The notes beneath the pieces were generated by a model that saw only the letters and a program-made list of their open reading frames with translations, ran no database searches and was not told the DNA's origin. Shown here in pieces: positions 8,135-17,175 of a DNA stretch of 64,000 bases (the stretch's first letter is position 1; each line of letters begins with the position of its first letter). The translations under genes were made by a program, and so were the position numbers. Origin of the DNA: Massilia sp. Root335 (GTDB lineage: Bacteria; Pseudomonadota; Gammaproteobacteria; Burkholderiales; Burkholderiaceae_D); NCBI RefSeq assembly GCF_001425685.1, contig NZ_LMCY01000005.1, forward strand, positions 271-64,270, written 5' to 3'.

Positions 8135-8695
8135 TCACCCCTGGCGCAACCTGAACGTCATGTAGCTCAGGTCATGGCTGGCGTCCGCGATGCGGAGCAT
8201 GTCGGCCACGCGCGCGACCGTCGTGAAGCCGGCGCGCACGTACAGTTCGCACGCGGGGAGGTTGTCCGACAGGACTTCGAGATCGATCCAGCCGATGTCG
8301 GTGTCGTCGCGCGCCCAGCCGGCGGCCGTTGCGAGCAGGCGCCGTCCGAGCCCGCGCCGCCGCCACACGCGGTGCACGCCCATGCCGAGCATGGCGCGGT
8401 GCGTGGCGGCCGGTTCGGGCCGGCCGCGCAGGTCGACGTGGCCGGCGATGTCGCCGCCCGGTGCGATGGCCAGCCACAAACGGCGCCAGCCCGGCTGGCC
8501 GACGGCGATGTCGATACCCTTGATGAACGCGATGCGCAGCCCGGCCGGCAGGCGCGGCTGCCCGGGCGCCACCGGCTGGAACAGCGGCGTGCCGTCGGCG
8601 CCGTTGTCGCGCAGGTGGTCGTCCAGGTAGGCGAAGAACGGCGCCAGGTCGGCGGTGCCGGCCGGGCGGATCGTCAACGTTTGCGCGCTGTCCAT
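8135..8695 (-). CDS. GNAT-family N-acetyltransferase
   Basis: A 186-residue protein with the GNAT fold. The acetyl-CoA binding region is seen at about residues 113-125 (VHRVWRRRGLGRRLL, the R/Q-x-x-G-x-G/A motif), followed by the typical segment IDLEVLSDNLPACELYVRAGF. GHVDLRGR precedes it as the beta-4 strand. It transfers an acetyl group to an unidentified amine. It lies 7 bases downstream of the acyl-CoA dehydrogenase gene on the same strand, so the two are probably cotranscribed. The substrate is unknown. Confidence 0.82.
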   Translation of the reverse strand: MDSAQTLTIRPAGTADLAPFFAYLDDHLRDNGADGTPLFQPVAPGQPRLPAGLRIAFIKGIDIAVGQPGWRRLWLAIAPGGDIAGHVDLRGRPEPAATHRAMLGMGVHRVWRRRGLGRRLLATAAGWARDDTDIGWIDLEVLSDNLPACELYVRAGFTTVARVADMLRIADASHDLSYMTFRLRQG

Positions 8696-8702
8696 CGATG
8701 CG

Positions 8703-9830
8703 TCACAGTGCGCGTGCGATCAGGATCTTCTGGATGTCGCTCGTGCCTTCGTAGATCTGGCACACGCGCACGTCGCGGTAGATGCGCTCGATGGGGAAGT
8801 CCGCCACGTACCCGTAGCCGCCGAACACCTGCATCGCGGACGACACGACGCGCTCGGCCATCTCGGACGCGAACAGCTTGGCCATCGCGGCTTCCTTGAG
8901 GCAGGGCAGGCCGGCGTCCTTCATCGACGCGGCGTGCAGGATCAGCTGGCGCGCGGCCTCGATCTGCATCGCCATCTCGGCCAGGCGGAACTGCACGGCC
9001 TGGTGGTCGAAGATCGGCGTGCCGAAGCTCTCGCGTTCCTTGGCATACGCCAGCGCGGCCTCGAACGCGGCGCGCGCCATGCCGACCGATTGCGACGCGA
9101 TGCCGATGCGGCCGCCCTCCAGGCCGGACAGCGCGATCTTGTAGCCTTGCCCTTCTTCTCCGATCAGGTTCTCGACCGGGACGCGGCACTCGTCGAACAC
9201 GATCTGCGCCGTGTCCGACGAATGCTGGCCCATCTTGTGCTCGATGCCCGCGACGATGTAGCCGGGGGTGTCCGTCGGCACCCAGAACGCGCTGATGCCC
9301 TTCTTGCCGGCCGCCTTGTCCGTGACCGCCATGACGATCGCGACGTCGCCGTGCTTGCCGCTCGTGATGAACTGCTTGGTGCCGTTCAGGACGTAGTGGT
9401 CGCCGTCGCGCACGGCCGTCGTGCGCAGGGCGGCGGCGTCGCTGCCCGTGTGCGGCTCGGTCAGCGCGAAGGCGCCCAGCAGATCGCCCTGCGCGAGTGG
9501 ACGCAGCCAGCGTTCCTTCTGCGCGGGGTTCGCGTACGCCATCGCGATCGAGCACACGGGGCAGTTGTTGACCGAAATGATGGTCGACGTGCCGCCGTCG
9601 CCGGCCGCGATCTCTTCCAGCACGAGCGCCAGCGCCACGTAATCGAGGCCGGCGCCGCCGTACTGCTCGGGCACGGCCACGCCGAACGCGCCCAGCCGGG
9701 CCAGTTCCTTCAGCTCGTCCCTGGGAAAATGGTGCTCGCGGTCCCAGCGCGCGGCGTTGGGCGCCAGGCGCTCCTGCGCGAAGGCGCGCAGGGCGTCGCG
9801 GATCATCTGGTGTTCTTCGGTCAAAATCAT
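8703..9830 (-). CDS. Acyl-CoA dehydrogenase
   Basis: The 375-residue flavoprotein has the full acyl-CoA dehydrogenase layout: a helical N-terminal domain, a middle beta domain with GAFALTEPHTGSDAA and GTKQFITSG for FAD binding, and a C-terminal helical domain. The catalytic base is E361 in QIYEGTSDIQ, the position used by short- and medium-chain enzymes. It oxidises acyl-CoA to 2-enoyl-CoA and passes electrons to ETF. It heads a probable two-gene unit with the GNAT gene. Length and the site of the glutamate fit a short/branched-chain enzyme, but chain length is not settled. Confidence 0.92.
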   Translation of the reverse strand: MILTEEHQMIRDALRAFAQERLAPNAARWDREHHFPRDELKELARLGAFGVAVPEQYGGAGLDYVALALVLEEIAAGDGGTSTIISVNNCPVCSIAMAYANPAQKERWLRPLAQGDLLGAFALTEPHTGSDAAALRTTAVRDGDHYVLNGTKQFITSGKHGDVAIVMAVTDKAAGKKGISAFWVPTDTPGYIVAGIEHKMGQHSSDTAQIVFDECRVPVENLIGEEGQGYKIALSGLEGGRIGIASQSVGMARAAFEAALAYAKERESFGTPIFDHQAVQFRLAEMAMQIEAARQLILHAASMKDAGLPCLKEAAMAKLFASEMAERVVSSAMQVFGGYGYVADFPIERIYRDVRVCQIYEGTSDIQKILIARAL

Positions 9831-9859
9831 TTGTCTCGTCTATCGTTATCGTCGAGGGC

Positions 9860-10528
9860 TCACCACGGGATGGGTGTGCCGTCGTAATTGAGGAAGGCGC
9901 CGTTCTGCGCTTGTGTTGCGGCGGCCAGCGTGGCGCGCAGCCCGGTCGCGCTCTGCTGCACGGTGAGCGTGGCGCCGGGGCCGCCCATATCGGTCTGCAC
10001 CCAGCCCGGATGGAACGTGAGGCAGGTGGCGCCTTGCGGGCCCCAGGTCAGCGCGGCGTCGGCCAGCACGGAATTCAGCGCGGCCTTGCTGGCGCGGTAC
10101 AGCGACGCCTCGCTGCTCTTGCGCGTGCCGATGGACCCCATGCGCGACGAGATCACGGCCAGCCTGCCGCGCGTGGCGGCGACCAGCGGCGCGACGATGG
10201 GCAGGATGCGCATCGCGGCCAGCACGTTCGTGTGCATGACGTCGTCGAACTCCCGCTCCGTCGGGAAGCCGGCGTGATCCGGGCCGTACACGCCGGCGAC
10301 GAGCCAGGCGGCGTCGATCTTTTCGTCGTCCAGCTTCCAGCCCAGGCCACCGATCGATTCCGCGTTGGTGACGTCGACCTGGTGCGCTTGGGCGCCCAGT
10401 GCGCGCAGCGCATCGCAATCCGGAGTCTTGCGCGCGGTGGCGATCACGCGCCAGCCGTCGGCGCGGTATTGACGGGCAAGTTCGTGGCCGATGCCGCGCG
10501 AGGCGCCGATGATGAGAACGGTGGACAT
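9860..10528 (-). CDS. SDR-family oxidoreductase
   Basis: A 222-residue classical short-chain dehydrogenase. The NAD(P) motif GASRGIG is at about residues 8-14, a conserved N lies in the VMHTNVLA segment, and the catalytic S and Y-x-x-x-K are in SSRMGSIG and YRASKAA. The start is put at the ATG at 10528, where the family homology begins; the frame stays open 19 codons further. The Y-x-x-x-K proteins of this length (C-factor-like) act on unknown carbonyl substrates. It lies 29 bases upstream of the acyl-CoA dehydrogenase on the same strand and could be in its operon. Confidence 0.86.
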   Translation of the reverse strand: MSTVLIIGASRGIGHELARQYRADGWRVIATARKTPDCDALRALGAQAHQVDVTNAESIGGLGWKLDDEKIDAAWLVAGVYGPDHAGFPTEREFDDVMHTNVLAAMRILPIVAPLVAATRGRLAVISSRMGSIGTRKSSEASLYRASKAALNSVLADAALTWGPQGATCLTFHPGWVQTDMGGPGATLTVQQSATGLRATLAAATQAQNGAFLNYDGTPIPW

Positions 10529-10593
10529 GGGAAGATCTTTCACGATATGGATGCGGTCCGTCACCTTACCGTGTTTTGAAAACACGCGCGTGA

Positions 10594-10618
10594 CGTGGGC
10601 ACGGGGTGCCCACCCTAC
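10594..10618. repeat. Short dispersed palindrome, family B (copy 1)
   Basis: An 8-bp stem (GTGGGCAC/GTGCCCAC) with a 3-base loop is followed by CCTAC. The same GTGGGC...GCCCACCCTAC pattern recurs at 19054-19166 and 47391-47420. It lies between the stop of the thiolase gene and the start of the SDR gene and may act as a terminator for the thiolase transcript. Confidence 0.7.
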
Positions 10619-10639
10619 CGGTCATTCGTCCGCCATCGA

Positions 10640-11839
10640 TTACACCATCTCGATCGCCATCGCGGTCGCCTCGCCGCCGCCGATGCACAGCGAGGCCACG
10701 CCGCGCCTGCCGCCGGTCTTCTTCAGCGCGCCCAGCAGGGTGACGATGATGCGCGCGCCCGACGCGCCGATCGGGTGGCCCAGCGCGCAGGCGCCGCCGT
10801 GGATATTGATCTTGTCGTGCGGGATGTCCAGCTCGTGCATCGCGGCCATCGGCACGGCGGCGAAGGCTTCGTTGATCTCGAAGAGGTCGACGTCCTTCGC
10901 GGACCAGCCGGTCTTCTTGAACAGCTTTTGCAGCGAGCCGATCGGCGCCGTCGTGAACTGGTCCGGTTCCTGCGCGTGCGTCGTGTGGCCGACGATGCGG
11001 GCGATCGGCGTGAGGCCCAGTTCCCTGGCCGTCGATTCGCGCATCATGACGAGGGCCGCGGCGCCGTCGTTGATCGACGACGACGATGCCGCCGTGATGA
11101 CGCCGTCCTTCTTGAAGGCCGGGCGCAGGGTCGGGATCTTGTCGACCTTGGCCTTGACCGGGCCTTCGTCTTTTTCGATGATGGTCTCGCCCAGGCGGTT
11201 CGCCACGGTCACCGGTGCGATCTCCCACTGGAAATCGCCGGACTCGGTGGCATTCTGCGCGCGCCTGACGGATTCGATCGCGAACGCGTCCAGCTGCTCG
11301 CGCGAGAAGCAGTATTTGGCCACGCACTCCTCGGCGAACGTGCCCATCGAGCGGCCTTCTCCCGTCTTCTCGTTGCGCGAATAGGCGTCTTCCAGGCCGT
11401 CCATCATCATGTGGTCGAACATGACGCCGTGGCCGATGCGGTAGCCGCCGCGCGCCTTCGGGATCAGGTACGGCGCATTGGTCATCGATTCCATGCCGCC
11501 GGCGACGACGACGTCCGCGCTGCCGGCCTTGAGCACGTCGTGCGCGAAGATCGCGGCCTGCATCGCCGAGCCGCACATCTTCGACAGGGTGACGGCGCCC
11601 GTCGACAGCGGCAGGCCCGCCTTGATCAGCGCCTGGCGCGCCGGGGCCTGGCCCTGGCCGGCCATCAGGCAGTTGCCGAAATAGACGTGCTCGACGAGGC
11701 TGGCGTCGACGCCCGCGCGCTCGACGGCCGCCTTGATCGCCACGGCGCCCAGGTCGCTCGCGGATTTCGAGGAAAAGTCGCCCTGGAAGGCGCCCATCGG
11801 GGTACGGGCGGCGCCGACGATAACGATTGGATCATTCAT
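10640..11839 (-). CDS. Acetyl-CoA C-acyltransferase (beta-ketothiolase)
   Basis: A 399-residue thiolase with the nucleophile C89 ([10 protein letters not shown]), [17 protein letters not shown] and LCIGGGEA motifs in their usual places. It cleaves or forms 3-ketoacyl-CoA. It differs clearly from the thiolase at 4609 (for example SKMCGSAMQ rather than NRVCGSGAQ), so the two are distant paralogues. Its start overlaps the end of aceK by 8 bases, suggesting translational coupling. Neighbouring isovaleryl-CoA dehydrogenase hints at branched-chain or fatty acid breakdown feeding acetyl-CoA to the glyoxylate bypass that AceK controls. Confidence 0.92.
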   Translation of the reverse strand: MNDPIVIVGAARTPMGAFQGDFSSKSASDLGAVAIKAAVERAGVDASLVEHVYFGNCLMAGQGQAPARQALIKAGLPLSTGAVTLSKMCGSAMQAAIFAHDVLKAGSADVVVAGGMESMTNAPYLIPKARGGYRIGHGVMFDHMMMDGLEDAYSRNEKTGEGRSMGTFAEECVAKYCFSREQLDAFAIESVRRAQNATESGDFQWEIAPVTVANRLGETIIEKDEGPVKAKVDKIPTLRPAFKKDGVITAASSSSINDGAAALVMMRESTARELGLTPIARIVGHTTHAQEPDQFTTAPIGSLQKLFKKTGWSAKDVDLFEINEAFAAVPMAAMHELDIPHDKINIHGGACALGHPIGASGARIIVTLLGALKKTGGRRGVASLCIGGGEATAMAIEMV

Positions 11840-13673
11840 TGTGTAAGGTCTCCAAGTAATGGGGTTGCGGCGAGGGTAGCGCCGGGTTCGATTGGTCCGC
11901 GTGATGGAACCGGATGTGCTGCGGATAGGGAAAGACGTCCTCGACTTCGCCCGCCAGGATGCGGTCCTTGTGCGATTGCCACCAGACGCGCGTCAATAGT
12001 GCGGCGTGGTGTTTCATGAACGCCGCGCGTATCGTTGGATTCGCGAGCAGGAAGCGCGCGAACTGTTCGGGGAAGACGTCGTGCTTGCCGATCGGATACC
12101 ACGGCTCGGCCGCCATCTCGTCTTCCTCGTTACGCGGCTGCGGGATGTCGCGGAAGTTGCAGTCGGTGAGGTACTCGATCTCGTCGTAGTCGTAGAACAC
12201 GACGCGGCCTTGTCGGGTGACGCCGAAATTTTTGTACAGCATATCGCCCGGGAAAATGTTCGCGGCGACGAGGTCGCGGATCGCATTGCCGTATTCGAAC
12301 ACGGCATGTTCGATGCGGTCGTCGTCGCCGCTGCGGCGGGCATCGTCCAGGAAGATATTCAGCGGCACCATGCGCCGTTCGATGTACAGGTGCTTGATGA
12401 TGATGCGGTCGCCTTCGATCTCGACGAGCGAAGGCGCGAACCGGCGCAGCTCGGCCAGCAGTTCCTCGTCGAAGCGCGACAGCGGAAAGGCCACGTCCGA
12501 GTACTCCAGCGTGTCGGCCATGCGGCCCACGCGGTCGTGGTGTTTCACCAGCAGGTATTTTTCCTTGATGCGGGCCCGCGTCGTCTCTTTCGGCGGCGGA
12601 TAGAAATCCTTGATCACCTTGAACACGTACGGAAAGGAGGGTAGTTCGAACACGAGCATCACGAGACCGCGGATACCGGGCGCGCTGCGAAAGGCGTCGG
12701 AGCTGTGTTTCAGGTGCTGCAGGAAGTCGCGGAAGAACAGCGTCTTGCCCTGTTTTTGCAGGCCGAGCACCGTATAGATTTCGCTGCGCGGCTTCTTCGG
12801 CATCAGGCTGCGCAGGAATTGCACGAAGGCCGACGGCACTTCCATGTCGACCATGAAATAGGCGCGCGTAAACGAGAACAGCAGGATTACCTGTTCCGGG
12901 TCGGTCAGCACCGTGTCCAGGACCAGCCGGCCGGCCCGGTCGTGCAGGATGGGCACGACGAACGGGTGCTCGCGGGCGCCGTTGATGGCGCGGCCGACGA
13001 TGTAGGCGGCCTTGTTGCGGAAGAACAGGCTCGACAGCACGTGCAGTTGCTGGTTCGGTTCGCGCTCGTGCAGGCCGAACTGCTCGGCCATGCGCGCCTC
13101 GACGAGGGCGATATCGCGGTCGAGGTTGGCGAACGGGCAGTCGAGCTGGAAATTCGTCACCATGCGCCGCAACGCGAAGCGCAGGCCGTCCGCCGCCGGG
13201 TAGTACACGCGGTACGTGGGCGCCGGTTCATCCGTCTCGATGTATTCGGTCGACACGGCCGGGCGCACGAAGATGAAATCGTTGCGGTAGTAGCTGCGGT
13301 GCAGGATGTGGCAGCAGACGGAATTGAAGAAGCTCTCGGCCAGTTCCGGACGTTTATGGCCCGTCTGCAGGCCGCTCAACAGGCCGATGTAATGCAGCTT
13401 CGTTTCGCGCCAGGTGTCGTCGGTCAGGTCTTCCGGCGCGTAGTCGTCTTCCAGCGCATGCACGCATTCCTGCACGCGCTTGTCGTAGAAATCGATGCGC
13501 TTGCGCGCGGCCTGCTGGGCCGTCGTCCAGTCGGCGCGTTCGAAATGGGTCTTGGCCGTCTTGCTGGCCTGGCGGAACAGCGAATAATGGCGGTCGAAGC
13601 CGTCCAGGATGGTGCGCGCGATGTCGAAGGCGATCTGGGACGACAGCAGCTTGGGGAAGGTGGCCTGGGTCAT
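11832..13673 (-). CDS. aceK: Isocitrate dehydrogenase kinase/phosphatase
   Basis: The 613-residue protein matches AceK over its whole length; the E. coli enzyme has about 580. The ATP-binding segment [14 protein letters not shown] sits near residue 300, and [20 protein letters not shown] with the following [14 protein letters not shown] marks the shared kinase/phosphatase active site. It switches isocitrate dehydrogenase off and on, steering isocitrate between the TCA cycle and the glyoxylate bypass. Genes for isocitrate lyase and malate synthase are not in this window, so aceK is unlinked here and sits instead with acyl-CoA catabolic genes. Confidence 0.95.
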   Translation of the reverse strand: MTQATFPKLLSSQIAFDIARTILDGFDRHYSLFRQASKTAKTHFERADWTTAQQAARKRIDFYDKRVQECVHALEDDYAPEDLTDDTWRETKLHYIGLLSGLQTGHKRPELAESFFNSVCCHILHRSYYRNDFIFVRPAVSTEYIETDEPAPTYRVYYPAADGLRFALRRMVTNFQLDCPFANLDRDIALVEARMAEQFGLHEREPNQQLHVLSSLFFRNKAAYIVGRAINGAREHPFVVPILHDRAGRLVLDTVLTDPEQVILLFSFTRAYFMVDMEVPSAFVQFLRSLMPKKPRSEIYTVLGLQKQGKTLFFRDFLQHLKHSSDAFRSAPGIRGLVMLVFELPSFPYVFKVIKDFYPPPKETTRARIKEKYLLVKHHDRVGRMADTLEYSDVAFPLSRFDEELLAELRRFAPSLVEIEGDRIIIKHLYIERRMVPLNIFLDDARRSGDDDRIEHAVFEYGNAIRDLVAANIFPGDMLYKNFGVTRQGRVVFYDYDEIEYLTDCNFRDIPQPRNEEDEMAAEPWYPIGKHDVFPEQFARFLLANPTIRAAFMKHHAALLTRVWWQSHKDRILAGEVEDVFPYPQHIRFHHADQSNPALPSPQPHYLETLHNE

Positions 13674-13976
13674 CGGGCGTCTCGCGCGGTGGACGGGGCA
13701 GCGGTCATTGTAGCTGCGAACGATATGAAACTCGGTGTGTCAGAATGCATCGTCATCGTAAGAAACGTCATTCCCGCGCGGGTGAGCATCGCGCCCCCCG
13801 GCACGATGCTCTTCATGCTGAGCTCACGACAACGCGGCAGTTGCGTGTGCCGGAGGCCGAGCATGAATCCCCGGTTTGCGGGAATGACGTTCTTATCTGC
13901 GGGCGGCGTGGAGTGTTATTGTTGTGCCGGCTCCTGCCGATCTTCTTGTTCGCCCCGGTCTCCTCTCTCCACAAAC
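13674..13976. other. Intergenic region aceK-liuA with a short palindromic element
   Basis: No credible gene was found in these 303 bases. The region contains inverted arms AACGTCATTCCCGC (13764-13777) and GCGGGAATGACGTT (13878-13891), perfect complements of each other about 100 bases apart, related in style to the family A repeats. The aceK promoter must lie near 13680-13760. Confidence 0.6.
13764..13891. repeat. Inverted-repeat element related to family A
   Basis: Perfect 14-bp inverted arms (AACGTCATTCCCGC and its complement) bound a 100-base centre with GATGCTCTTCATGCTGAGC. The arms resemble the outer parts of the family A units (GTCGTTCCCGC) but with CGTCATTCCCGC, suggesting a sub-family or a small non-autonomous mobile element. 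Confidence 0.65.
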
Positions 13977-15161
13977 TTACATCGTCTCGCCGAACAGCTC
14001 GCGCCCGATCAGCATGCGGCGGATCTCGCTCGTGCCCGCGCCGATCTCGTACAGCTTGGCGTCGCGCCACAGACGGCCCACCGGGTACTCGTTGATATAG
14101 CCATTGCCGCCCAGCGTCTGGATCGCCTCGCCCGCCATCCACGTCGCCTTTTCCGCGCTGTACAGGATGGCGCCGGCTGCGTCCTTGCGCAGGGCGCGCA
14201 CCTGCTCCGGGTTCGTCGCGCGGTCGCAGGCCTGGCCGACCGCGTAGACGTACGCACGGCACGCCATCATCGTCGAATACATGTCGGCGATCTTGCCCTG
14301 CATCAGTTGGAACTCACCAATTGCCTGACCGAACTGCTTGCGCTCATGGATGTACGGGACGACGACGTCCATGCAGGCGGACATGATGCCCAGCGGGCCG
14401 CCGGACAACACGGTGCGCTCGAAATCCAGGCCGGACATCAGCACGTTGACGCCCTTGCCCACGCCACCCAGCACGTTTTCCACCGGCACTTCGCAATCCT
14501 GGAACACCAGCTCGCCCGTGTGCGAGCCGCGCATGCCGAGCTTGTCCAGCTTTTGCGCGATCGAGAACCCCTTATAACCCTTTTCGATGAGGAAGGCGGT
14601 CATGCCGCGCGGGCCTGCGGCGATGTCCGTTTTGGCGTAGACGACGAGCGTGTCGGCGTCCGGGCCGTTCGTGATCCACATCTTCGTGCCGTTCAGGACG
14701 TAGCGGTCGCCCTTCAATTCGGCGCGCAGCTTCATGCTGACGACGTCGGAGCCGGCGTTCGGCTCGGACATGGCGAGGGCGCCGACGTGCTCGCCCGAGA
14801 TCAGCTTGGGCAGGTATTTGCGCTTCTGTTCTTCGGTGCCGTTGCGCTTGATCTGGTTGACGCACAGGTTCGAGTGGGCGCCGTACGACAGTCCGACGGA
14901 GGCCGAAGCGCGCGAGATTTCTTCCATGGCAACGATGTGCGCCAGGTATCCCATGTTGGCGCCGCCGTATTCCTCGCCGACGGTGATGCCCAGCAGGCCC
15001 AGTTCGCCCATCTTTTTCCACAGGTCCATCGGGAACTGGTCGGTGCGGTCGATCTCGCCCGCGCGGGGCGCGATTTCGCTCGCGGCGAACTGTTGTACAG
15101 CTTCGCGCAGGGCGGCGATGTCTTCGCCGTGGTCAAAGGTCAAGCCAGGGAGATGCAGCAT
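13977..15161 (-). CDS. liuA: Isovaleryl-CoA dehydrogenase
   Basis: A 394-residue acyl-CoA dehydrogenase with the isovaleryl-specific features. The catalytic glutamate is E248 in the helix-G segment [15 protein letters not shown], and the place where most family members carry the base reads [11 protein letters not shown], with alanine instead of glutamate. FAD-binding motifs [11 protein letters not shown] and WITNGPDAD are present. It converts isovaleryl-CoA to 3-methylcrotonyl-CoA in leucine breakdown, donating electrons to ETF. LiuR lies just upstream on the same strand with a candidate operator between them. The remaining liu genes (carboxylase, hydratase, lyase) are not adjacent here. Confidence 0.93.
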   Translation of the reverse strand: MLHLPGLTFDHGEDIAALREAVQQFAASEIAPRAGEIDRTDQFPMDLWKKMGELGLLGITVGEEYGGANMGYLAHIVAMEEISRASASVGLSYGAHSNLCVNQIKRNGTEEQKRKYLPKLISGEHVGALAMSEPNAGSDVVSMKLRAELKGDRYVLNGTKMWITNGPDADTLVVYAKTDIAAGPRGMTAFLIEKGYKGFSIAQKLDKLGMRGSHTGELVFQDCEVPVENVLGGVGKGVNVLMSGLDFERTVLSGGPLGIMSACMDVVVPYIHERKQFGQAIGEFQLMQGKIADMYSTMMACRAYVYAVGQACDRATNPEQVRALRKDAAGAILYSAEKATWMAGEAIQTLGGNGYINEYPVGRLWRDAKLYEIGAGTSEIRRMLIGRELFGETM

Positions 15162-15219
15162 GTCGTCCTCGTTCTCGTCTAGGTTATGGCTGGTGGCCAG
15201 ACTGGATGATAGCGCGGAG

Positions 15220-15240
15220 TGACGTTAACGTAAACGTCAA
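15220..15240 (-). promoter_or_regulatory. Candidate LiuR operator upstream of liuA
   Basis: On the minus strand the site reads TTGACGTTTACGTTAACGTC, lying 59-79 bases before the liuA start and just past the liuR stop. It closely matches a second site at 15746-15765 (shared TTGACGTWWACGTWAACG). Proteobacterial LiuR is known to bind ACGT-rich palindromes upstream of leucine/isovalerate genes; use of this exact site is inferred. Confidence 0.6.
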
Positions 15241-15258
15241 GTAGAGGTCCACGGCCGA

Positions 15259-15684
15259 TTACGCCGCATCCTTCTCCCCGTCCACCAGCTCCCCGACCGC
15301 ACCGGACTCCGCCAGCAGTCGCCGGCATTCTTCTTCGTGTACAGAAATTTCGGCCAGCGACATCTCGATATCCGCGCGCTGTTGTTCCAGCGTCTCGCGC
15401 TGATGCGACAGCACGCCGAGGAAGCGGTTGATCTGGGCCACCGTGTCCTTGGGCGTCTCGTACATGTCGATGATGCTTTTGATCTCCGACAAAGTGAGGC
15501 CAAGGCGCTTGCCGCGCAGCGTCAGTTTCAGCCGGGTGCGGTCGCGCGGGGTATAGACACGGTTGCGTCCGCCCTGGCCCTCGCGCATTGGGCTGAGCAG
15601 CCCCTGGTCTTCGTAGAAGCGGATCGCTCGGGCGGTAATGTCGAATTCGCGTGCCAGTTCGGCGATGGTGTAGGTCGTGGCCAT
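15259..15684 (-). CDS. liuR: MerR-family regulator LiuR
   Basis: A 141-residue MerR protein. The N-terminal winged helix reads YTIAELAREFDITARAIRFY (residues 5-24) and is followed by a long dimerisation coiled coil at about 80-125 (QRETLEQQRADIEMSLAEI). It lacks the cysteine pattern of metal sensors. Placement directly upstream of liuA identifies it as LiuR, the regulator of leucine and isovalerate degradation, probably released by a pathway CoA-ester. ACGT-rich sites lie on both sides of the gene, consistent with control of liuA, of itself, and of the divergent hydrolase gene. Confidence 0.85.
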   Translation of the reverse strand: MATTYTIAELAREFDITARAIRFYEDQGLLSPMREGQGGRNRVYTPRDRTRLKLTLRGKRLGLTLSEIKSIIDMYETPKDTVAQINRFLGVLSHQRETLEQQRADIEMSLAEISVHEEECRRLLAESGAVGELVDGEKDAA

Positions 15685-15745
15685 GGTGTCCTGCGTGTCT
15701 CAAGTGGCGCGGTGCGGAATCGCTTAGAATCACATTCCGCGCCTT

Positions 15746-15765
15746 CCGTTTACGTTTACGTCAAA
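15746..15765. promoter_or_regulatory. Candidate LiuR operator between liuR and the MBL gene
   Basis: The plus strand reads CCGTTTACGTTTACGTCAAA, matching the site before liuA. It sits 62-81 bases upstream of the liuR start and 55-74 bases upstream of the divergent MBL-fold gene, so it could control both. Confidence 0.6.
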
Positions 15766-15819
15766 GCGTTTGCGGCATTGTAACGCGCTCCGTCCTGCAT
15801 CAACACGAAAGTCGACCGC

Positions 15820-16872
15820 ATGAATCCACTCGAATCCCAGCTCAGCTATCCGTTCGGCGACGTCATTCCGCCGCCCGGCACGGTGACGGATGTGGCGCCC
15901 GGCCTGTCCTGGCTGCGCATGCCGCTGCCGTTCGCCCTCGACCATATCAATCTGTGGCTGCTGGACGATACCGCGGAGACGCGTCATGGCTGGTCCCTCG
16001 TCGACTGCGGCGCCGGGACGGACGCGACCCGGGCGGCATGGGAACGCCTGTTCGTGGACGCAATGGACAACCGGCCTCTGCTGCGCGTGTTCGCAACCCA
16101 CTGCCATCCCGACCACGTCGGCCTGTCCGGCTGGCTGTGCGAACGATTCCAGGCGCCGTTCTGGACGAGCACGGGCGAATTCGGGTTCGCGCGCATGATG
16201 GCCGCGGCGCTGCCCGGCGTCGACGGCCCGTCGGCCATCCCGCATTTCCAGCGCCACGGCCTCGTCGACGCGGGCATGCTCGAGCAGATGCAGAGCCGCA
16301 AGAATTACTATCCGTCGCTCGTGCCCGCCGTGCCGGCCGCATACACGCGCCTGCAGGATGGGCAGCGCGTCGCCGTCGGCGCACGGGAATGGCGCGTGAT
16401 CACGGGGTTCGGCCATTCACCGGAGCACGTCTCGCTGTACGACGACAAGGACCGGATCCTGATCGCCGGCGACATGGTGTTGCCGCGCATTTCGACGAAC
16501 GTCTCCGTATTCGCCGTCGAACCGGAAGGCAATCCATTGCAGCAATACCTGGATTCCTTGGCCAAGTTCGCGGACTTGCCCGACGACACCCTGGTCCTGC
16601 CCGCACACGGCAAGCCGTTCCGTGGCTTGCACACCCGCATCGCGCAACTGCGCGCGCACCACGCCGAGCGCCTGGAGGAAGTCCGCGCCGCGTGTGCAGA
16701 GCCCAGGTCGGCAGTTGACATTGTTCCGCTGATGTTCAAACGGCAACTCGACGCCCACCAACTCAGTTTCGCGATCGGCGAGGCGCTGGCCCATCTTCAT
16801 TATCTTTGGTACAACGGTATCTTGACCCGTGTAACCGGCGACGACGGCATCCTCCGTTTTGAGTTGACGTAA
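15820..16872 (+). CDS. MBL-fold metallo-hydrolase
   Basis: A 350-residue protein with a metallo-beta-lactamase domain over about residues 45-250. The metal motif HxHxDH is H94-x-H96-x-D98-H99 (THCHPDHVG); further ligands fit GFGHSPEHVS (about 195-205) and IAGDMVLPRIS (about 215), and LPAHGKPF supplies the last histidine. A helical C-terminal domain (about 260-350) resembles that of LACTB2-like proteins. It is divergent from liuR with a candidate LiuR operator between, so it may belong to the leucine/acyl-CoA regulon, perhaps as a thioester or hydroxyacyl hydrolase. The substrate is unproven. Confidence 0.85.
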   Translation: MNPLESQLSYPFGDVIPPPGTVTDVAPGLSWLRMPLPFALDHINLWLLDDTAETRHGWSLVDCGAGTDATRAAWERLFVDAMDNRPLLRVFATHCHPDHVGLSGWLCERFQAPFWTSTGEFGFARMMAAALPGVDGPSAIPHFQRHGLVDAGMLEQMQSRKNYYPSLVPAVPAAYTRLQDGQRVAVGAREWRVITGFGHSPEHVSLYDDKDRILIAGDMVLPRISTNVSVFAVEPEGNPLQQYLDSLAKFADLPDDTLVLPAHGKPFRGLHTRIAQLRAHHAERLEEVRAACAEPRSAVDIVPLMFKRQLDAHQLSFAIGEALAHLHYLWYNGILTRVTGDDGILRFELT

Positions 16873-17175
16873 AACAACATATTTGGGCAACATGCTTGTC
16901 GCAAAAATTGCGACAAGCTAGCGGCATTTCGGCTGATTTTGTTGACTCTTGGCATCATTTTGCGTACCAAGAGGAACACTTGTTCCCTTTCTTCACGAGA
17001 ATTTGGACGAGCAAACGTTTTTCTTTTCCTGTAGGATATTTTTCACACATCGCTCACGATGCGCTGGAAAGCCTGGGAATTGCTGGACAGCACTGTGAGA
17101 ATTGGTCAATACTCACTTATTTGTTACCTATAGTCTTTCCTGCCGTCACAGACGGTCTGGTCAACGGAGCGACCT
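16873..17175. other. AT-rich intergenic region with an 11-bp perfect palindrome
   Basis: The 303 bases between the hydrolase and the regulator gene are visibly more AT-rich than the surroundings. A 98-codon frame (16896-17192) crosses the region but has no ribosome site, no recognisable domain and starts within the palindrome; I do not call it a gene. The region probably contains the promoter and control sites of the regulator at 17176. Confidence 0.6.
16894..16918. promoter_or_regulatory. Perfect inverted repeat, operator or hairpin
   Basis: An 11-bp perfect inverted repeat (GCTTGTCGCAA, spacer AAA, then its complement) lies 22 bases after the hydrolase stop. No T-run follows, so it is not a classic terminator. 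The form suits a repressor operator, possibly of the helix-turn-helix regulator at 17176, or a stem that protects the hydrolase mRNA. Confidence 0.5.
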
